Translations under genes and position numbers: made by a program
Notes under the pieces: generated by a model
What the model was told of the DNA's origin: nothing
Database searches by the model: none
The model's input: only the letters and a program-made list of their open reading frames with translations
Assembly: GCF_022539505.1 (NCBI RefSeq)
Contig: NC_061514.1
Coordinates: 41,280,869 to 41,344,868, forward strand
Reading direction: 5' to 3'
DNA: 64,000 nucleotides
From: Lolium rigidum
Lineage: Eukaryota; Streptophyta; Magnoliopsida; Poales; Poaceae
Part shown: piece by piece, positions 42,719 through 54,645 of the stretch
Numbering within the stretch: the first letter of the stretch is position 1
Layout: every line of letters begins with the position of its first letter

Positions 42719-44256
42719 TGATGACCCACAAGTATAGGGGATCGCAACAGTCTTCGAGTGAAGTAAAACCCAAATTTATTGATTCGACACAAGGGGAGGT
42801 AAAGAATACTTATAAGCCTTAACAACTGAGTTGTCAATTCAGCTACACCTGGAAAAGCACTAGTAACAGGGGTGATGTGAAAGTAGCAAGTAATATGAGA
42901 GCAATAGTAACAAGAATACGCACAGCAAGCAATAATGAATACACAAGAAATGGCACCGTGAAAATAGTTGATACTACTTCCAATGACATGTAGGAACGAG
43001 TATATGATGATGAAAGATGGACCGGGGTTCCCAGCTATCTACACTAGTGGTAACTCTCCAATAACAAGTGTTGGGTTAACAAATTACAGTTGGGCAATTG
43101 ATAGGATTGAAAGAATTAAGACAGAACATCAAGATTATTAATTATGTAGGCATGTTTTCCATATATAGTCATACGTGCTCGCAATGAGAAACTTGCATAA
43201 CATCTTTTGTCCTACCAGACCGGTGTGCGAACGGGCCTCAAGGGAATCTACCGGTAATTAAGGTACTCCTTTTAATAGAGCATCGGAGCAAAGCATTAAC
43301 ACTTGGTGAAAACATGTGATCCTCATACCTACGCCTTCCCTCCAGCTTATCCCAGCTTGCTGTCACTCTGGGGCCCCGGGTTCCGGACATAGACATGTGC
43401 AAACAACTTGTAGATACAATCTAAGCAATAATTATAGAGCTTAAATCTAAGATCATGCCACTCGTGCACTAGTGACAAGCATTAAACACAACAAGATTGC
43501 AGCAACAATAACTTCACAAACTTATATAGATAGACTGACCATAATGTAACAATTCATCGGATCCCAACAAACACAACACCGATTACATCAGATGAATCTC
43601 AAGGATGTAAGATAGCTCATGAGATCATTGTATTGAAGTACATGGGAGAGAGAGTACCAACTAGCTACAGCTAGAACCCGTAGTCCATGGGGGAACTACT
43701 CACGGAGCATGATGGAGGCGGTGGCGTTGATGGAGATGGCTTCCGGGGGCACTTCCCCGTCCCGGCGGCGTGCCGGAACAGAGATTTTGTCCCCCGAATT
43801 GGAGTTTCGCGATGGCGGCGGCGCCCCTGGAGTCTTTCTGGAGTTTCATCAATTTGTCTCGCGTTTTTAGGTCGAAAGGGGTCTTATAGGCGAAGAGGCG
43901 GCGCAGGGAGGTGCCTGGGGCCTCCTCACCATAGGCTGGCGCGGCCAGGCCTGGGGCCGCGCCGCCTTATGGTGTGGTGGCCCTCTAGCCCGCCTCCGAC
44001 TCTCCTTCGGTGTTCTGGGGTCTTCCGGGAAAAATAAGATACTGGGTCTTTGTTTCGTCGAATTCCGAGAATATTTCCCGAACAGCCTTCTGGAACCAAA
44101 AACAGCAGAAAACAGGAACTGGCACTTCGGCATCTTGTTAATAGGTTAGTTCCGGAAAACGCATAAAAACATTATAAAGTGCGAGCAAAACATGTAGGTA
44201 TTGTCATAAAACAAGCATGGAACATCAGAAATTATAGATACGTTGGAGACGTATCA
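42719..44256 (-). mobile_element. Solo LTR of an Athila-lineage family related to E1/E2 (1538 bp)
   Basis: Minus strand starts TGATACGTCTCCAACG and ends GGGTCATCA. Perfect 5-bp target duplication TATAC at 42714-42718 and 44257-44261, with no internal region. The first few hundred bases resemble the E1/E2 LTRs (gaactaacctattaacaag, gatgccgaagtgccag); the rest differs. It inserted in the copia RT fragment. Confidence 0.85.
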
Positions 44257-44261
44257 TATAC

Positions 44262-45445
44262 TTTTCCTGAGAGATAGAAAAGCCATCAGAAGTGGAAGAA
44301 ACCTCAATGCCAAGAAAATAGCGAAGAGGACCAAGACCAGTCATAAGAAACTGATCTCGAAGACAAGCCTTGACAAAGGCAATATACTCAGGATCATCAC
44401 CAGTAATGATCATATCATCAACATAGAGAAGAAGAAGAGTGCGTCCACGAGAAGAAGTGTGAACGAAAAGTGCTGGATCATGAAAACTAGGAGAGAAATC
44501 AGAAGCAGTCACCACAGAGGCGAAACGCTCAAACCAGGCACGAGGGGCATGTTTGAGACCATAGAGAGACCGTCGAAGACGACAAACCATCCCATCGGGA
44601 ACAGAATACCCAGGAGGAGGCTGCATGTAAACCTCTTCACTCAACTCGCCATTAGGAAAAGCGATCTGAACATCGAGCTGGGACACAGACCAACGTCGAA
44701 CAGAAGCAACAGCAAGAAGAGTACGCACAGTGGTCATATGAGCCACATGGGCAAAAGTCTCATCATAGTCACGTCCGTGCTCCTGCTGAAAGCCACGAGC
44801 CACTAGACGCGCTTTATAGCGCTCAAGAGATCCATCAGAGCGGGTCTTAATTTTATAGACCCACTTACACGTGATAGGACGAACACCAAAAGGGGGAGAA
44901 ACAAGATCTCAGGTACCAGTGCGCTCAAGCGCAGCGATCTCCTCAGCCATGGCAAGCTGCCATTCAGGATGACGCTCAGCATCCCGATAAGAAGTCGGCT
45001 CGGAGACGACTGAGAGACCATACTGACTAGGAGAGTAACGGGCTGGAGCTCGACGCTGACGAACACGCCGTGAAGGAGGGAGCTCGTCGGCAGAAGACAA
45101 CTCATCAGAAGAAGAGGATGAAGGGACATCATCGGAAGGATCGAAAGCCGGAGAACGGGGAGTACTAGGAGGACTAGACGGAAGAGAGGATGGCGCCGAA
45201 GGAGGCCCATCAGAATTAGGAGGAGGAGGAGAAGGGACAGCAGGGGGTGCATCCGGAAAAAGAAGAAAAGAGATATTATCCACTGGATAAGTACCCGAGA
45301 TAGGGCGAGGATAGAAGGGACGCGTCTCATCAAACGTGATGTCACGAGAGATGCGCATCCGACGACCAACAGGGTCCCAACAGCGATAGCCCTTATGCTC
45401 ATCATTGTATTCAAGAAAAACACACTCAACAGACTGAGCGGTCAG
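44262..45445 (-). pseudogene. Copia integrase C-terminus and reverse transcriptase
   Basis: From 45430 downward the minus strand reads [20 protein letters not shown] (integrase C-terminal region) and a Pro/Ser/Asp-rich linker (about 45270-45080). RT follows: WQLAMAEEIAALERTG, a frame change near 44910-44820, MARGFQQEHGRDYDETFAHV, VSQLDVQIAFPNGELSEEVY and the catalytic LLLLYVDDMIITG near 44450-44410. The solo LTR cuts it at 44256. Continues at 42713. Confidence 0.82.
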
Positions 45446-45615
45446 GGTTGTAGGTTAGGTAAACAGATTCAGCTTCCCTATCATACTAGTGCGTCTGTAT
45501 CTCAGCGATCTTTTGATTTAGTTCATTCAGATGTTTGGAGTCCGGCTCCCTTTCCTTCGAAAGGGGGTCATCGATACTATATTTTGTTTATTGATGATTT
45601 TTCGCGTTACACCTG
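45446..45615 (+). pseudogene. Copia integrase core fragment (plus strand)
   Basis: [39 protein letters not shown] and [14 protein letters not shown], the start of the copia integrase catalytic core with its first Asp residues. It points opposite to the adjoining RT and ends at the primer-binding site of an inverted short LTR. Confidence 0.8.
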
Positions 45616-45860
45616 GCTCTGATACCATGTTAAGCTTCGTGCACTAGCCACTTGAACCAAAAGTCCGAACTGATGGAAATGGCTAGGCAATCTACTTATA
45701 CACTTCAACACCCCCTCTCACGTGTGACGGGAAGACGAGAAGACAAATCAACACGTGTAGAGAGGCAAAGAGGCAGCGGGAGGCCGGGCGCGGCAGGAGG
45801 CTGCGAGAAGAGGGGGGGTTGAAGTGGCATGAAGCTTAACATGGTACCAGAGCCTCAGGT
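45616..45860. repeat. TRIM-type short LTR (minus) plus inverted remnant (plus)
   Basis: Primer-site complement GCTCTGATACCA at 45616-45627, LTR 45628-45710 (83 bp, minus orientation), polypurine-tract complement at 45711-45720, then about 100 bp of internal domain. At 45811 the orientation flips: a G-rich tract, an internally deleted LTR (about 45819-45841, ends GCTTAACA) and a primer site TGGTACCAGAGCC at 45842. Confidence 0.75.
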
Positions 45861-46543
45861 CTCGTGTTCAAATCCTGGCTTTCACCATTTATTCTAGAGC
45901 TGAGGGGGAGCTCCACCGCGACAGTGACTGAGACAGACAGCTGAAGCGAAGCGCGAGATGGATCATCGATAATGCGGACGTCCTAGTGGCGATGGATGGA
46001 TTGAGGGAGGGAGACGTGCTGGAATTTGAAAATAAGAGTTATTGGTTGTTCGATTTTGAATTACAGAGGGTTGGAATGTAAAACGGTTTGTTCCCATGGC
46101 ATCAACCTTCTTGGGAACGGAGAGGGAGTAGTAGTATAGTTTAGTTTATATGTAATCATGGGTCGGAGCCAAACAGCTGCATATACAGTTTCTCTTCAGC
46201 GGAAGCAGATCCTGATGCCTAAAACGGCCTCACCGAATTTCGGTGTCGTCCCTCAAGCGTTCTGTTTCTTCTAGGTATATATTTGATGAGGAACCTTACT
46301 TTATTGTTGGCAATCGGTATGTTTTCCCTTTATATGACCTGCCCACGTTTTGAAGTTGTAGTCTCCAAGGAACAAGGAACTAGTTACATTTAACTGAAGA
46401 GCATTGTCTGGGCCCTACTAGATCATCAGGAGAACATATGCTTTTTTACTTTTAAAAAGCATTTTTTTGTTCCTTTCAAAAAAGTTCTGGTGTCAAATGA
46501 ATCAAATTTTAGCTTCAGTATCTGAACTGAGCTTGCGTGCGCA
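45861..46543. other. Unassigned sequence upstream of the transporter pseudogene
   Basis: Begins as TRIM internal sequence for about 40 bases. The rest contains no feature I can support. It may hold the first exon and promoter of the transporter pseudogene, but I could not find its start. Confidence 0.35.
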
Positions 46544-47773
46544 GGGGATATTCGCTGACTACAAGCAACCATTCGCGATCACTTACTTAGGGGCCTTCCT
46601 TATGGTCATTTACATCCCTTTGGCATTTCTGAAGGATTTCATATACAAATTGTTGAGAATGCATTCTGGAAGCAGCAGAGCATCAAAGGTTGCGAGCAAA
46701 TCTTCCTTTGGTGGTAGCGCTCCTCTGAAGATGCTGCTAATGGAGTCGCAGAAAACCGTGGTGATAGATTTTACTGATGTGGACCTCCCTGTACTAGAAG
46801 AGACAAGCCACTAATTTGTGGAATCGGTGAGGAATCGGTGAGTTTGCTGATGATGTTTTGAAGGAGCAACAACTTTCCACCAAGGAGATTGCAATTTATG
46901 GTTTTTATCTTTGTCCCATATGGTTTGTCACAGAGGTAACTTTCCAATTATCTGCCTGTTCGATCCATTGAATAGTTTGATTTCACAGGCACTATCTTGG
47001 TTGATACAGTTACTCATCTTCTCCTATGCTTAATATGGATGCAGTATTAATCAAATGCAGCCCTTGCAAGAGCAAGTGTTGCCAGTACTACTGTACTATC
47101 TTCAACTTCGGGACTCTTCACACTTTTCATTAGTGTGCTCCTTGGCCAAGATTCCATAAATGCTGCCAAAGTTATTGCTGTTTTTGTGAGCATGGCTGGT
47201 GTAGCAGTGACAACTATGGGCCAGACTTGTGCAACAGATGAATCTGAAGTAAGCAAGGCAGGGTGAGTTGGGTTGGTGCCAACTGCTAAGTGACATGTCT
47301 ATTGTTTGTACTTAATTTGATGTGCTTATGAAGCCGTATACTTGCTTGCTTTGTAGTAAGATGGTTAGCTGTAATCAATTTATTTTTCTTAAAAAGGAGA
47401 ACCAAAAACTTTTGCATTTCTATGTCCTGGGGAAATCGATCAGAATTTTTAAATGAGCATGCAACTTTGGTTATAGAACTCATCGCCTTGCTAACCGTTC
47501 ATAAGCATTACAACTGCAGGGCCACACAGAGGACTCTTCTAGGTGATATGTTTGGTCTTCTGTCAGCTGTGTCATATGGTTTCTTCACTGGTAGGTTGTT
47601 GCTCTTCTCTGTTCAGTTCATGCTCGAACGTTTTCAGTCTAATGCCTAATTGTTTCAACACCATTCAGTGCTTCTCAAAAAGTTTGCTGGAGGGGAAGGA
47701 TCAGAAAAGGTTGATGTCCAAAAACTGTTCGGCTTTCTTGGACTTTTCACTCTTTGTCATCTCTGGTGGCTTG
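46544..47773 (+). pseudogene. EamA/DMT-type transporter (SLC35F5-like) gene remnant, four exons
   Basis: The exons show similarity to plant EamA-like transporters (Arabidopsis At3g07080-type, as I recall the family), which are multi-pass membrane proteins. Exon a (46544-46935): FADYKQPFAITYLGAFLMVI, YIPLAFLKDF and, after a frame change near 46838, IAIYGFYLCPIWFVTE. Exon b (about 47045-47262): SNAALARASVASTTVLSSTS, LLGQDSINAAKVIAVFVSMA, GVAVTTMGQTCATDES. Exon c (47520-47590): TLLGDMFGLLSAVSYGFFT. Exon d (47669-47773): LLKKFAGGEGSEKVDVQKL, FGFLGLFTLCHLWWL. GT/AG borders are kept. Disablements are a TAA at 46812, the frameshift and a TAA at the start of exon b. The 5' end and later exons are missing. 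Confidence 0.8.
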
Positions 47774-47939
47774 GTAAGATTTTCCTTTTTGCAAATTTGG
47801 TTGCTTAATAACGTTCAAATCTCAAATATTCATTAATAGAACTAGCATTTTAAGAACTAGCATTGATAGAACTAGCATGTAAAATGGAAACTGCTGTTGA
47901 CATATGAGCCATACGGCATTGTATGGGAAAGCTACAGGG

Positions 47940-48290
47940 ACCATGGCTATATTCATTTATTTATGATCCAAAATGTTCGGTACAGTGCATGTCAATCTTT
48001 ATTTGGTATTCTGGTAATTGGTTGAGTTCAAGGCTTCAAGCACATATACTTTGATTGTATTTATAGTTGGTTCTTGGTTTGAATGAATATACATTTTTGC
48101 TGAAGTACTTCTACCTTTCCCATTAACTGCAAATTTTAATTGCTTATGCACTTATTGTGGCTGCATTCATTTATTAACTTATCCATTGATCCAAAATGTT
48201 CCGTGCAGTATGCATGTCAATGTTTTATTTGGGTATTCTGGTCTAATTGGTCGCAAATAGTCTCTGTGGACGTTCTTCTGTAGTTTTGTT
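47940..48290. repeat. Diverged local duplication
   Basis: A segment around tccaaaatgttcggtacagt (about 47968) recurs as tccaaaatgttccgtgcagt (about 48188), each followed by gcatgtcaat, tttatttgg and ggtattctggt. Unit about 200 bp. It lies downstream of the transporter pseudogene and is cut by copia C at 48319. Confidence 0.65.
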
Positions 48291-48318
48291 CAACCATATA
48301 TACTTTGCATGTATTTAT

Positions 48319-49364
48319 TGTTGGATAATTAGGCACAATTTCCATGGTTAATTCCAGAATATAAAACATGATGACAACAACTACTAACATGTGAAACTCG
48401 AACATACTAGATGCATTAATCAACACGAGTAGGAGCAACACAAACGGTAAAGCATCCATCGCTAAACAGATCGAGATATGTCGCACGTACCGATCTGGTG
48501 GAGGTGGCGGTGGAGGTGTAGAAGATGATGTCGCAGCAGTAACGTTGTTGATGACAACGTTGTGGACGACAGGGACGACAGGTCGAAGTAGACGGCGTTG
48601 AAGACGATGGTAGGCAGCACCGCCCGACTTGGACGGAAGGCGACCCGTGATGAAGAGCTTGAGCAGTCGCGCAGAGCGCTTCCCAAAAACCTAATTCACC
48701 CTCTCCCGTACAGGATCGCAAGGACGAGCGGTTCCGGAGACCTGCTCTCCCGTTCGCCGATGCACGTCGGCGCACGGGATGGAGTAGGCTACGATGGCAG
48801 CGCAAGCAGAGAGAGGTGGCAAAACCCTAACTCGTGTATTAGATATGTTTCTGCGGTAGCCGGGCAGGAGATTATATAGGCTCAGGAAACCCGGCACGCC
48901 CACGTCGCGCGCACGTTTCGAGTCGGTTACAGATAGCCCACGGTTCGGGAGCGACCCGAACCGACTAACTGTGACGCGTCCGTCTAGGATTCTATTCGTT
49001 TTCCTGAACTGCAAAAAGAAAGGAAAGTCTCGGCTCGAGGCTCAATCCACTCACCACGAGCGCGGCGCGCGTCGTGATGTGTCGAGTCGAGTCGAGACGA
49101 GCGAGCAAGGAGGAGGAGGAGCGCGTGTGAACCACTCCTATTCTTACTCACTTACTAGTGGTGGAACAACCCACCTTATAAGGTGGTCTAACTTCCTCCC
49201 AACTTCCCATGTGGGACTAAACTTCCCACCTCTTGCCACTCCCTAGTGAGCTGCCACCAACTTGGGCTCAAACTCACAAGGCTGCCACTATGTGGGCTTT
49301 GAGATTTATAGGAAAATCTGAAATCTAGTATGGGCCACTAAGTGCAGGCCCAATATTTTAACAA
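48319..49364 (-). repeat. Copia C 3' LTR (1046 bp)
   Basis: Plus strand begins TGTTGGATAATTAGG and ends ATTTTAACA. TATA box on the minus strand (complement tatata at about 48873-48878). Contains three gtcga pentamers near 49080; the other LTR has four. Confidence 0.9.
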
Positions 49365-49379
49365 TCCCCCACCAGATCT
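49365..49379 (-). promoter_or_regulatory. Copia C polypurine tract
   Basis: Minus strand GATCTGGTGGGGGAT directly before the LTR start TGTTAAAAT. Confidence 0.75.
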
Positions 49380-49835
49380 CAAATCCCCATTTAGATATTT
49401 ACCAATACTCGCTGCTTGTTTATATACCAGTGTTTCAGCGGAGACTGTTAAGTTGAACTTCCGCCTAGAACCTTAAGCTACATCCATTCACACTTGAACA
49501 ATGGACTAAGTCTTGAATTGCAAGTTTTGCGTGAACAGGGTTTCACTCAAAGTCATAACCAGTACATGGCTGCCGTAGCCTACCCCGCGGGTGAAGCATA
49601 TGCGTCATACTTCGTGGTCTCATCATGAGTTTACTAGAGATCACCCAAATCTCATAGATTGCGACGTTTAACAATCGGACTCATATAGGTGTGTTATTTC
49701 AAGAATGCTCAGTAGGACAGCATCTTTGCTAAAGTAGCCAACATAAACACATTAAGGCTTGTTGCCAACCTGCCTTACAAGCAATTGAGAGTTGTGCATC
49801 TTCACATAGAGAGGGTTACATAATACTCTCCTCAA
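49380..49835 (-). other. Copia C 3' untranslated region
   Basis: Between the pol stop and the polypurine tract. No gene or motif seen. Confidence 0.5.
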
Positions 49836-52754
49836 TTAAACCACTAGTTTGTTCTTCCCAGGTCCTAATTCACGGGATCTCCGATCACAAAGGTTGGGTT
49901 GCCACTGTGGTGTAACATCAACGGGTCTCAAACCCATCTCCCTCGATGCACTTTCTATCACATTACGTGATAGTCCCTTTGTAAAGGGATCTGTCAGGTT
50001 TTTGTCTGTTTGAATACATGTAACAGTTATTACTCCGGAGTTTCGCAATTTCCTGACAGACTTCAAACGTCTTTTGACGTGTCTTGATGACTTCGCGTTA
50101 TCCTTAGAATTGTTCACTTTGACAATTACAGTTTGATTGTCACAATTCAAAAGGATTGTCGGTACAGGTTTTTCAACCACACGCAAGTCCATCAAGAGCT
50201 CACGCAACCATTCTGATTCAACAGTGGTTGTGTCCAAAGCAGTAAGTTCTGCTTCCATAGTTGACCTCGTCACTATGGTTTGCTTGCAAGATCTCCATGA
50301 CACTGCGCCACCTCTAAAGGTAAATACATACCCGCTAGTGGCATAGAGATCATCTACATCAGAAGTCCAATTTGAATCACTATATCCTTCAAGCACAGCT
50401 GGGTGCCCTGAATAGTGAATCCCATAACTCATTGTACCACATAGGTAGCGCATGACCCTATCAAGTGCATGCCAATGATCAGTACCTGGGTTTGACATGA
50501 ACCTACTCAACTTGCTAACAGCAAAAGAGATGTCAGGTCTAGTCACGCTCGCTAAGTACATGAGTGAGCCAACGATCTGAGAATATCTCAATTGATCTAC
50601 GGCAATCCTCCGGTTCTTGCGCAATGTCACACTGGGATCATAAGGTGTTGGAGAAGACTTGCTATCAATATAGCCGAACCGGCTCAAGATCTTCTCAACA
50701 TAATGGGATTGCGTTAGAGTAATCCCACTCTCGTTCTTAATAAGCTTGATGTTCAGAATCACATCAGCTTCTCCCAGGTCTTTCATATCAAAGCACTTTG
50801 ACAAGAAAGACTTGACCTCGTGTATTACTTTCATGTTTGTACCAAATATCAGAATATCATCTACATACAAACACAAGTATAACACCTTCGCCCCCACCAT
50901 GGCGATAGTAAACGCACTTGTCAGCCTCATTGACAACAAAGCCTACGTAAGTTAAAGTTCTGTCAAACTTCTCATGCCATTGCTTAGGTGCTTGTTACAG
51001 GCCATATAAAGATTTCAGCAACTTGCACACCTTTCTTTCTTCACCTTTTACTACAAACCCATCGAGCTGATCCATATAGATTTCCTCTTCCAACTCTCCA
51101 TTAAGAAAAGCTGTCTTTACGTCCATTTGATGAACGATAAGACCATAGGAGGCAGCCATGGACAATAGTACTCGAATGGTAGTAAGTCTAGCGACGAGTG
51201 AATAGGTGTCGAAGTAATCTTCGCCTTCTCTCCGTGTGTAGCCTTTAGCTACAAGCCGCGCCTTGTACTTCTCAATAGTACCATCAGGTCTTAGCTTCTT
51301 CTTGAACACCCATTTGCAGCCCACAGGCTTGCATCCATGGGGTCGTTCTGATAGCTCCCAAGTTCCATTAGAAAGAATCGAGTCCATCTCATTATGGACA
51401 GCTTCTTTCCAGTCATCTGCATCTAGAGATGCGAATGCCTCTGCAATGGACATGGGAGTATCATCCACAAGGTACACAATGAAATCATCACCAAAGGATT
51501 TTTCAATCCTCCGTCTCTTGCTCCGTTTGGGAGCTTCATTGTCATCCTTCTCAGTAACATTCTCATGTGATTGTTCAAAATACTCATTAGATGGACTAGA
51601 CTCAGGAATTATCTCAGTAGAAATTCTAGCAATGCTATGCATATCTTTCATAGGAAACATATTCTCAAAAAATGTTGCATCACGAGATTCCATAATAGTA
51701 TCAACATGCATATCAGGTACCTCGGATTGAACTACTAAAAATCTATAGCCTACACTCCGCGGAGCATAACCTAGAAAGATGCAATCCACTGTCTTTGGTC
51801 CGAGTTTGCGTTTCTTAGTGATTGGAATATTGACTTTCGCCAAACATCCCCATGTGCGCAAATACGAAAGTGATGGTTTTCTCCCAGCCCACTCCTCGTA
51901 AGGGGTTTTATCTTTGTTCTTGTTAGGAACTCTATTCAGGACATGACATGAAGTCAATAAAGCCTCCCCCCACCATGCCTTTGATAAACCAGCAGTGGCT
52001 AACATGGAATTCACCAAGTCAGTCAGCGTGCGGTTTTTCCTCTCGGCAACCCCGTTTGATTGGGGCGAATAGGGAGGCGTCCTCTCATGAATAATGCCAT
52101 GTTCCTCACAGAATTCATCAAAGATTTTAGGAAAATATTCACCACCACGATCCGACCTAAGACGCTTGATCTCTCTCTAGTTGATTCTCAACTTCAGCCT
52201 TATAAATTTTAAAGTAGTCTAAATCTTGATCTTTAGTTCACAACAAATAAACATAGCAAAATCTAGTCGCATCATCAATCAATGTCATGAAATATCTCTT
52301 TCCACCTTTTGTCAACACACCATTCATCTCGCATAGATCAGAATGTATGAGTTCTAGAGGTGCCAAGTTTCTCTCCTCGGCCGCCTTGTGAGGCTTCCGA
52401 GGTTGCTTTGATTGCACACAACTATGGCACTTAGAACCTTTGGCAATGGTGAAATTCGGAATTAAACTAAAACTGGATAGCCGAGACATTAAACCAAAAT
52501 TAATGTGACATAAACGAGAATGCCAAACACTTGTATCATCACTAACATTGCCACAAATATGGTTCACAAACTTATTACTGAAATCAGAAAGCGAAAAGCG
52601 GAACAAGCCTCCGCACTCATAGCCTTTACCAATAAATTGTCCAAACTTGGAAACAACTACTTTATTCGACTCTGGAACAACCTTAAACCCATCTTTGCAT
52701 AGAAGGGAGCCGCTAATGAGATTCTTGTTCATAGTAGGGACATGCTGCACGTTC
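49836..52754 (-). pseudogene. pol: Copia C pol: integrase, reverse transcriptase, RNase H
   Basis: GAG-pre-integrase zinc motif near 52510-52410 (WHSRLCHINFGLMSRLSSF, KCHSCVQSK). Integrase core start LELIHSDLCEMNG, with a gap of disturbed frame at 52237-52018. Then VNSMLATAGLSKAWWGEALL, WGCLAKVNIPITKKRKLGPK and the RT N-terminus CKWVFKKKLRPDGTIEKYKA, HQMDVKTAFLNGELEEEIYM. A TAA at 50995-50997 replaces the codon after LKSLYGL. A one-base frame change occurs near 50880. RT resumes with the catalytic LCLYVDDILIFG. RNase H follows: GYSDSNWTSDVDDLYATSGY, STMEAELTALDTTT, CDNQTVIVKVNNS. Stop at 49836. Non-functional as assembled. Confidence 0.87.
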
Positions 52755-52759
52755 CTCGT

Positions 52760-54347
52760 TGATACGTCTCCGACGTATCGATAATTTCTTATGTTCCATG
52801 CCACATTATTGATGTTATCTACATGTTTTATGCACACTTTATGTCATATTCGTGCATTTTCTGGAACTAACCTATTAATAAGATGCCGAAGTGCCAGTTG
52901 CTGTTTTCTGCTGTTTTTGGTTTCAGAAATCCTAGTAACGAAATATTCTCGGAATTGGACGAAATCAACGCCCAGGGTCCTATTTTGCCAAGAAGCTTCC
53001 AGAAGTCCGAAGAGGAGGCGAAGAGGGGCCACGAGGGGGCCACACCCTAGGGCGGCGCGGCCCCCCCTTGGCCGCGCGGCCCTGTGGTGTGGGGCCCTCG
53101 TGCCGCCTCTCGACCTGCCCTTCCGCCTACAAATAGCCTTCGTTGCGAAACCCCCAGTACCGAGAGCCACGATACGGAAAACCTTACTGAGACGCCGCCG
53201 CCGCCGATCCCATATCGGGGGATCCAGGAGATCGCCTCCGGCACCCTGCCGGAGAGGGGATTCATCTCCCGGAGGACTCTACGCCGCCATGGTTGCCTCC
53301 GGAGTGATGTGTGAGTAGTCTACCCCTGGACTATGGGTCCATAGCAGTAGCTAGATGGTTGTCTTCTCCCCATTGTGCTTCATTGTCGGATCTTGTGAGC
53401 TGCCTAACATGATCAAGATCATCTATCCGTAATTCTATATATTGCGTTTGTTGGGATCCGATGAATAGAGAATACTTGTTATGTTGATTATCAAAGTTAT
53501 ATCTATGTGTTGTTTATGATCTTGCATGCTCTCCGTTACTAGTAGATGCTCGGCCAAGTAGATGCTTGTAACTCCAAGAGGGAGTATTTATGCTCGATAG
53601 TGGGTTCATGCCCGCATTGACACCGGGACAGATGACGGAAAGTTCTAAGGTTGTGTTGTGCTGTTGCCACTAGGGATAAAACATTGATGCTATGTCTAAG
53701 GATGTAGTTGTTGATTACATTACGCACCATACTTAATGCAATTGTCTGTTGCTTTGCAACTTAATACTGGAGGGAGTTCGGATGATAACCTGAAGGTGGA
53801 CTTTTTAGGCATAGATGCAGTTGGATGGCGGTCTATGTTCTTTGTCGTAATGCCCAATTAAATCTCACTATACTCATCATGATATGTATGTGCATGGTCA
53901 TGCCCTCTTTATTTGTCAATTGCCCAACTGTAATTTGTTCACCCAACATGCTGTTTATCTTATGGGAGAGACACCGCTAGTGAACTGTGGATCCCGGTCC
54001 AATTCTCTTTACTGAAATACAATCTACTGCAATACTTGTTCTACTGTTTTCTGCAAACAATCATCTTCCACACAATACGGTTAATCCTTTGTTATAGCAA
54101 GCCGGTGAGATTGACAACCTCACTGTTTCGTTGGGGCAAAGTACTTTGGTTGTGTTGTGCAGGTTCCACGTTGGCGCCGGAATCTCTGGTGTTGCGCCGC
54201 ACTACATCCCGCCGCCATCAACCTTCAACGTGCTTCTTGGCTCCTACTGGTTCGATAACCTTGGTTTCATACTGAGGGAAACTTGCCGCTGTATGCATCA
54301 CACCTTACTCTTGGGGTTCCCAACGGACGCGTGTTGAACGCGTATCA
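52760..54347 (+). repeat. E2 5' LTR (1588 bp)
   Basis: TGATACGTCTCC to GCGTATCA. Same length as the 3' LTR. TATA-like tacaaatag near 53128. Confidence 0.92.
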
Positions 54348-54359
54348 AGCAGCTTTTTC

Positions 54360-54377
54360 TGGCGCCGTTGCCGGGGA
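54360..54377 (+). promoter_or_regulatory. E2 primer-binding site (tRNA-Asp)
   Basis: TGGCGCCGTTGCCGGGGA, 12 bases after the LTR. The standard complement of the tRNA-Asp 3' end in Gypsy elements. Confidence 0.82.
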
Positions 54378-54473
54378 GATCAAGACACGCTGCAAGGGGA
54401 GTCTCCACTTCTCAATCTCTTTACTTTGTTTTTGTCTTGCTTAGTTTTATTTACTACTTTGTTTGCTGCACTA

Positions 54474-54640
54474 AATCAAAATACAAAAAAATTAGTTGCT
54501 AGTTTTACTTTATTTGCTATCTTGTTTGCTATATCAAAAACACAAAAAAATTAGTTACTTGCATTTACTTTATCTAGCTTTACTTTATTTACTGTCTTGC
54601 ACTCTACATTAAAAATACAAAAAAAAATTAGTTACTTTTG
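54474..54640 (+). repeat. E2 leader tandem repeats (three copies)
   Basis: Three degenerate copies of a unit with core caaaaaaattagtt spaced 65-70 bp, just before the ATG at 54646. E1 has about two. Confidence 0.65.
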
Positions 54641-54645
54641 TTACC

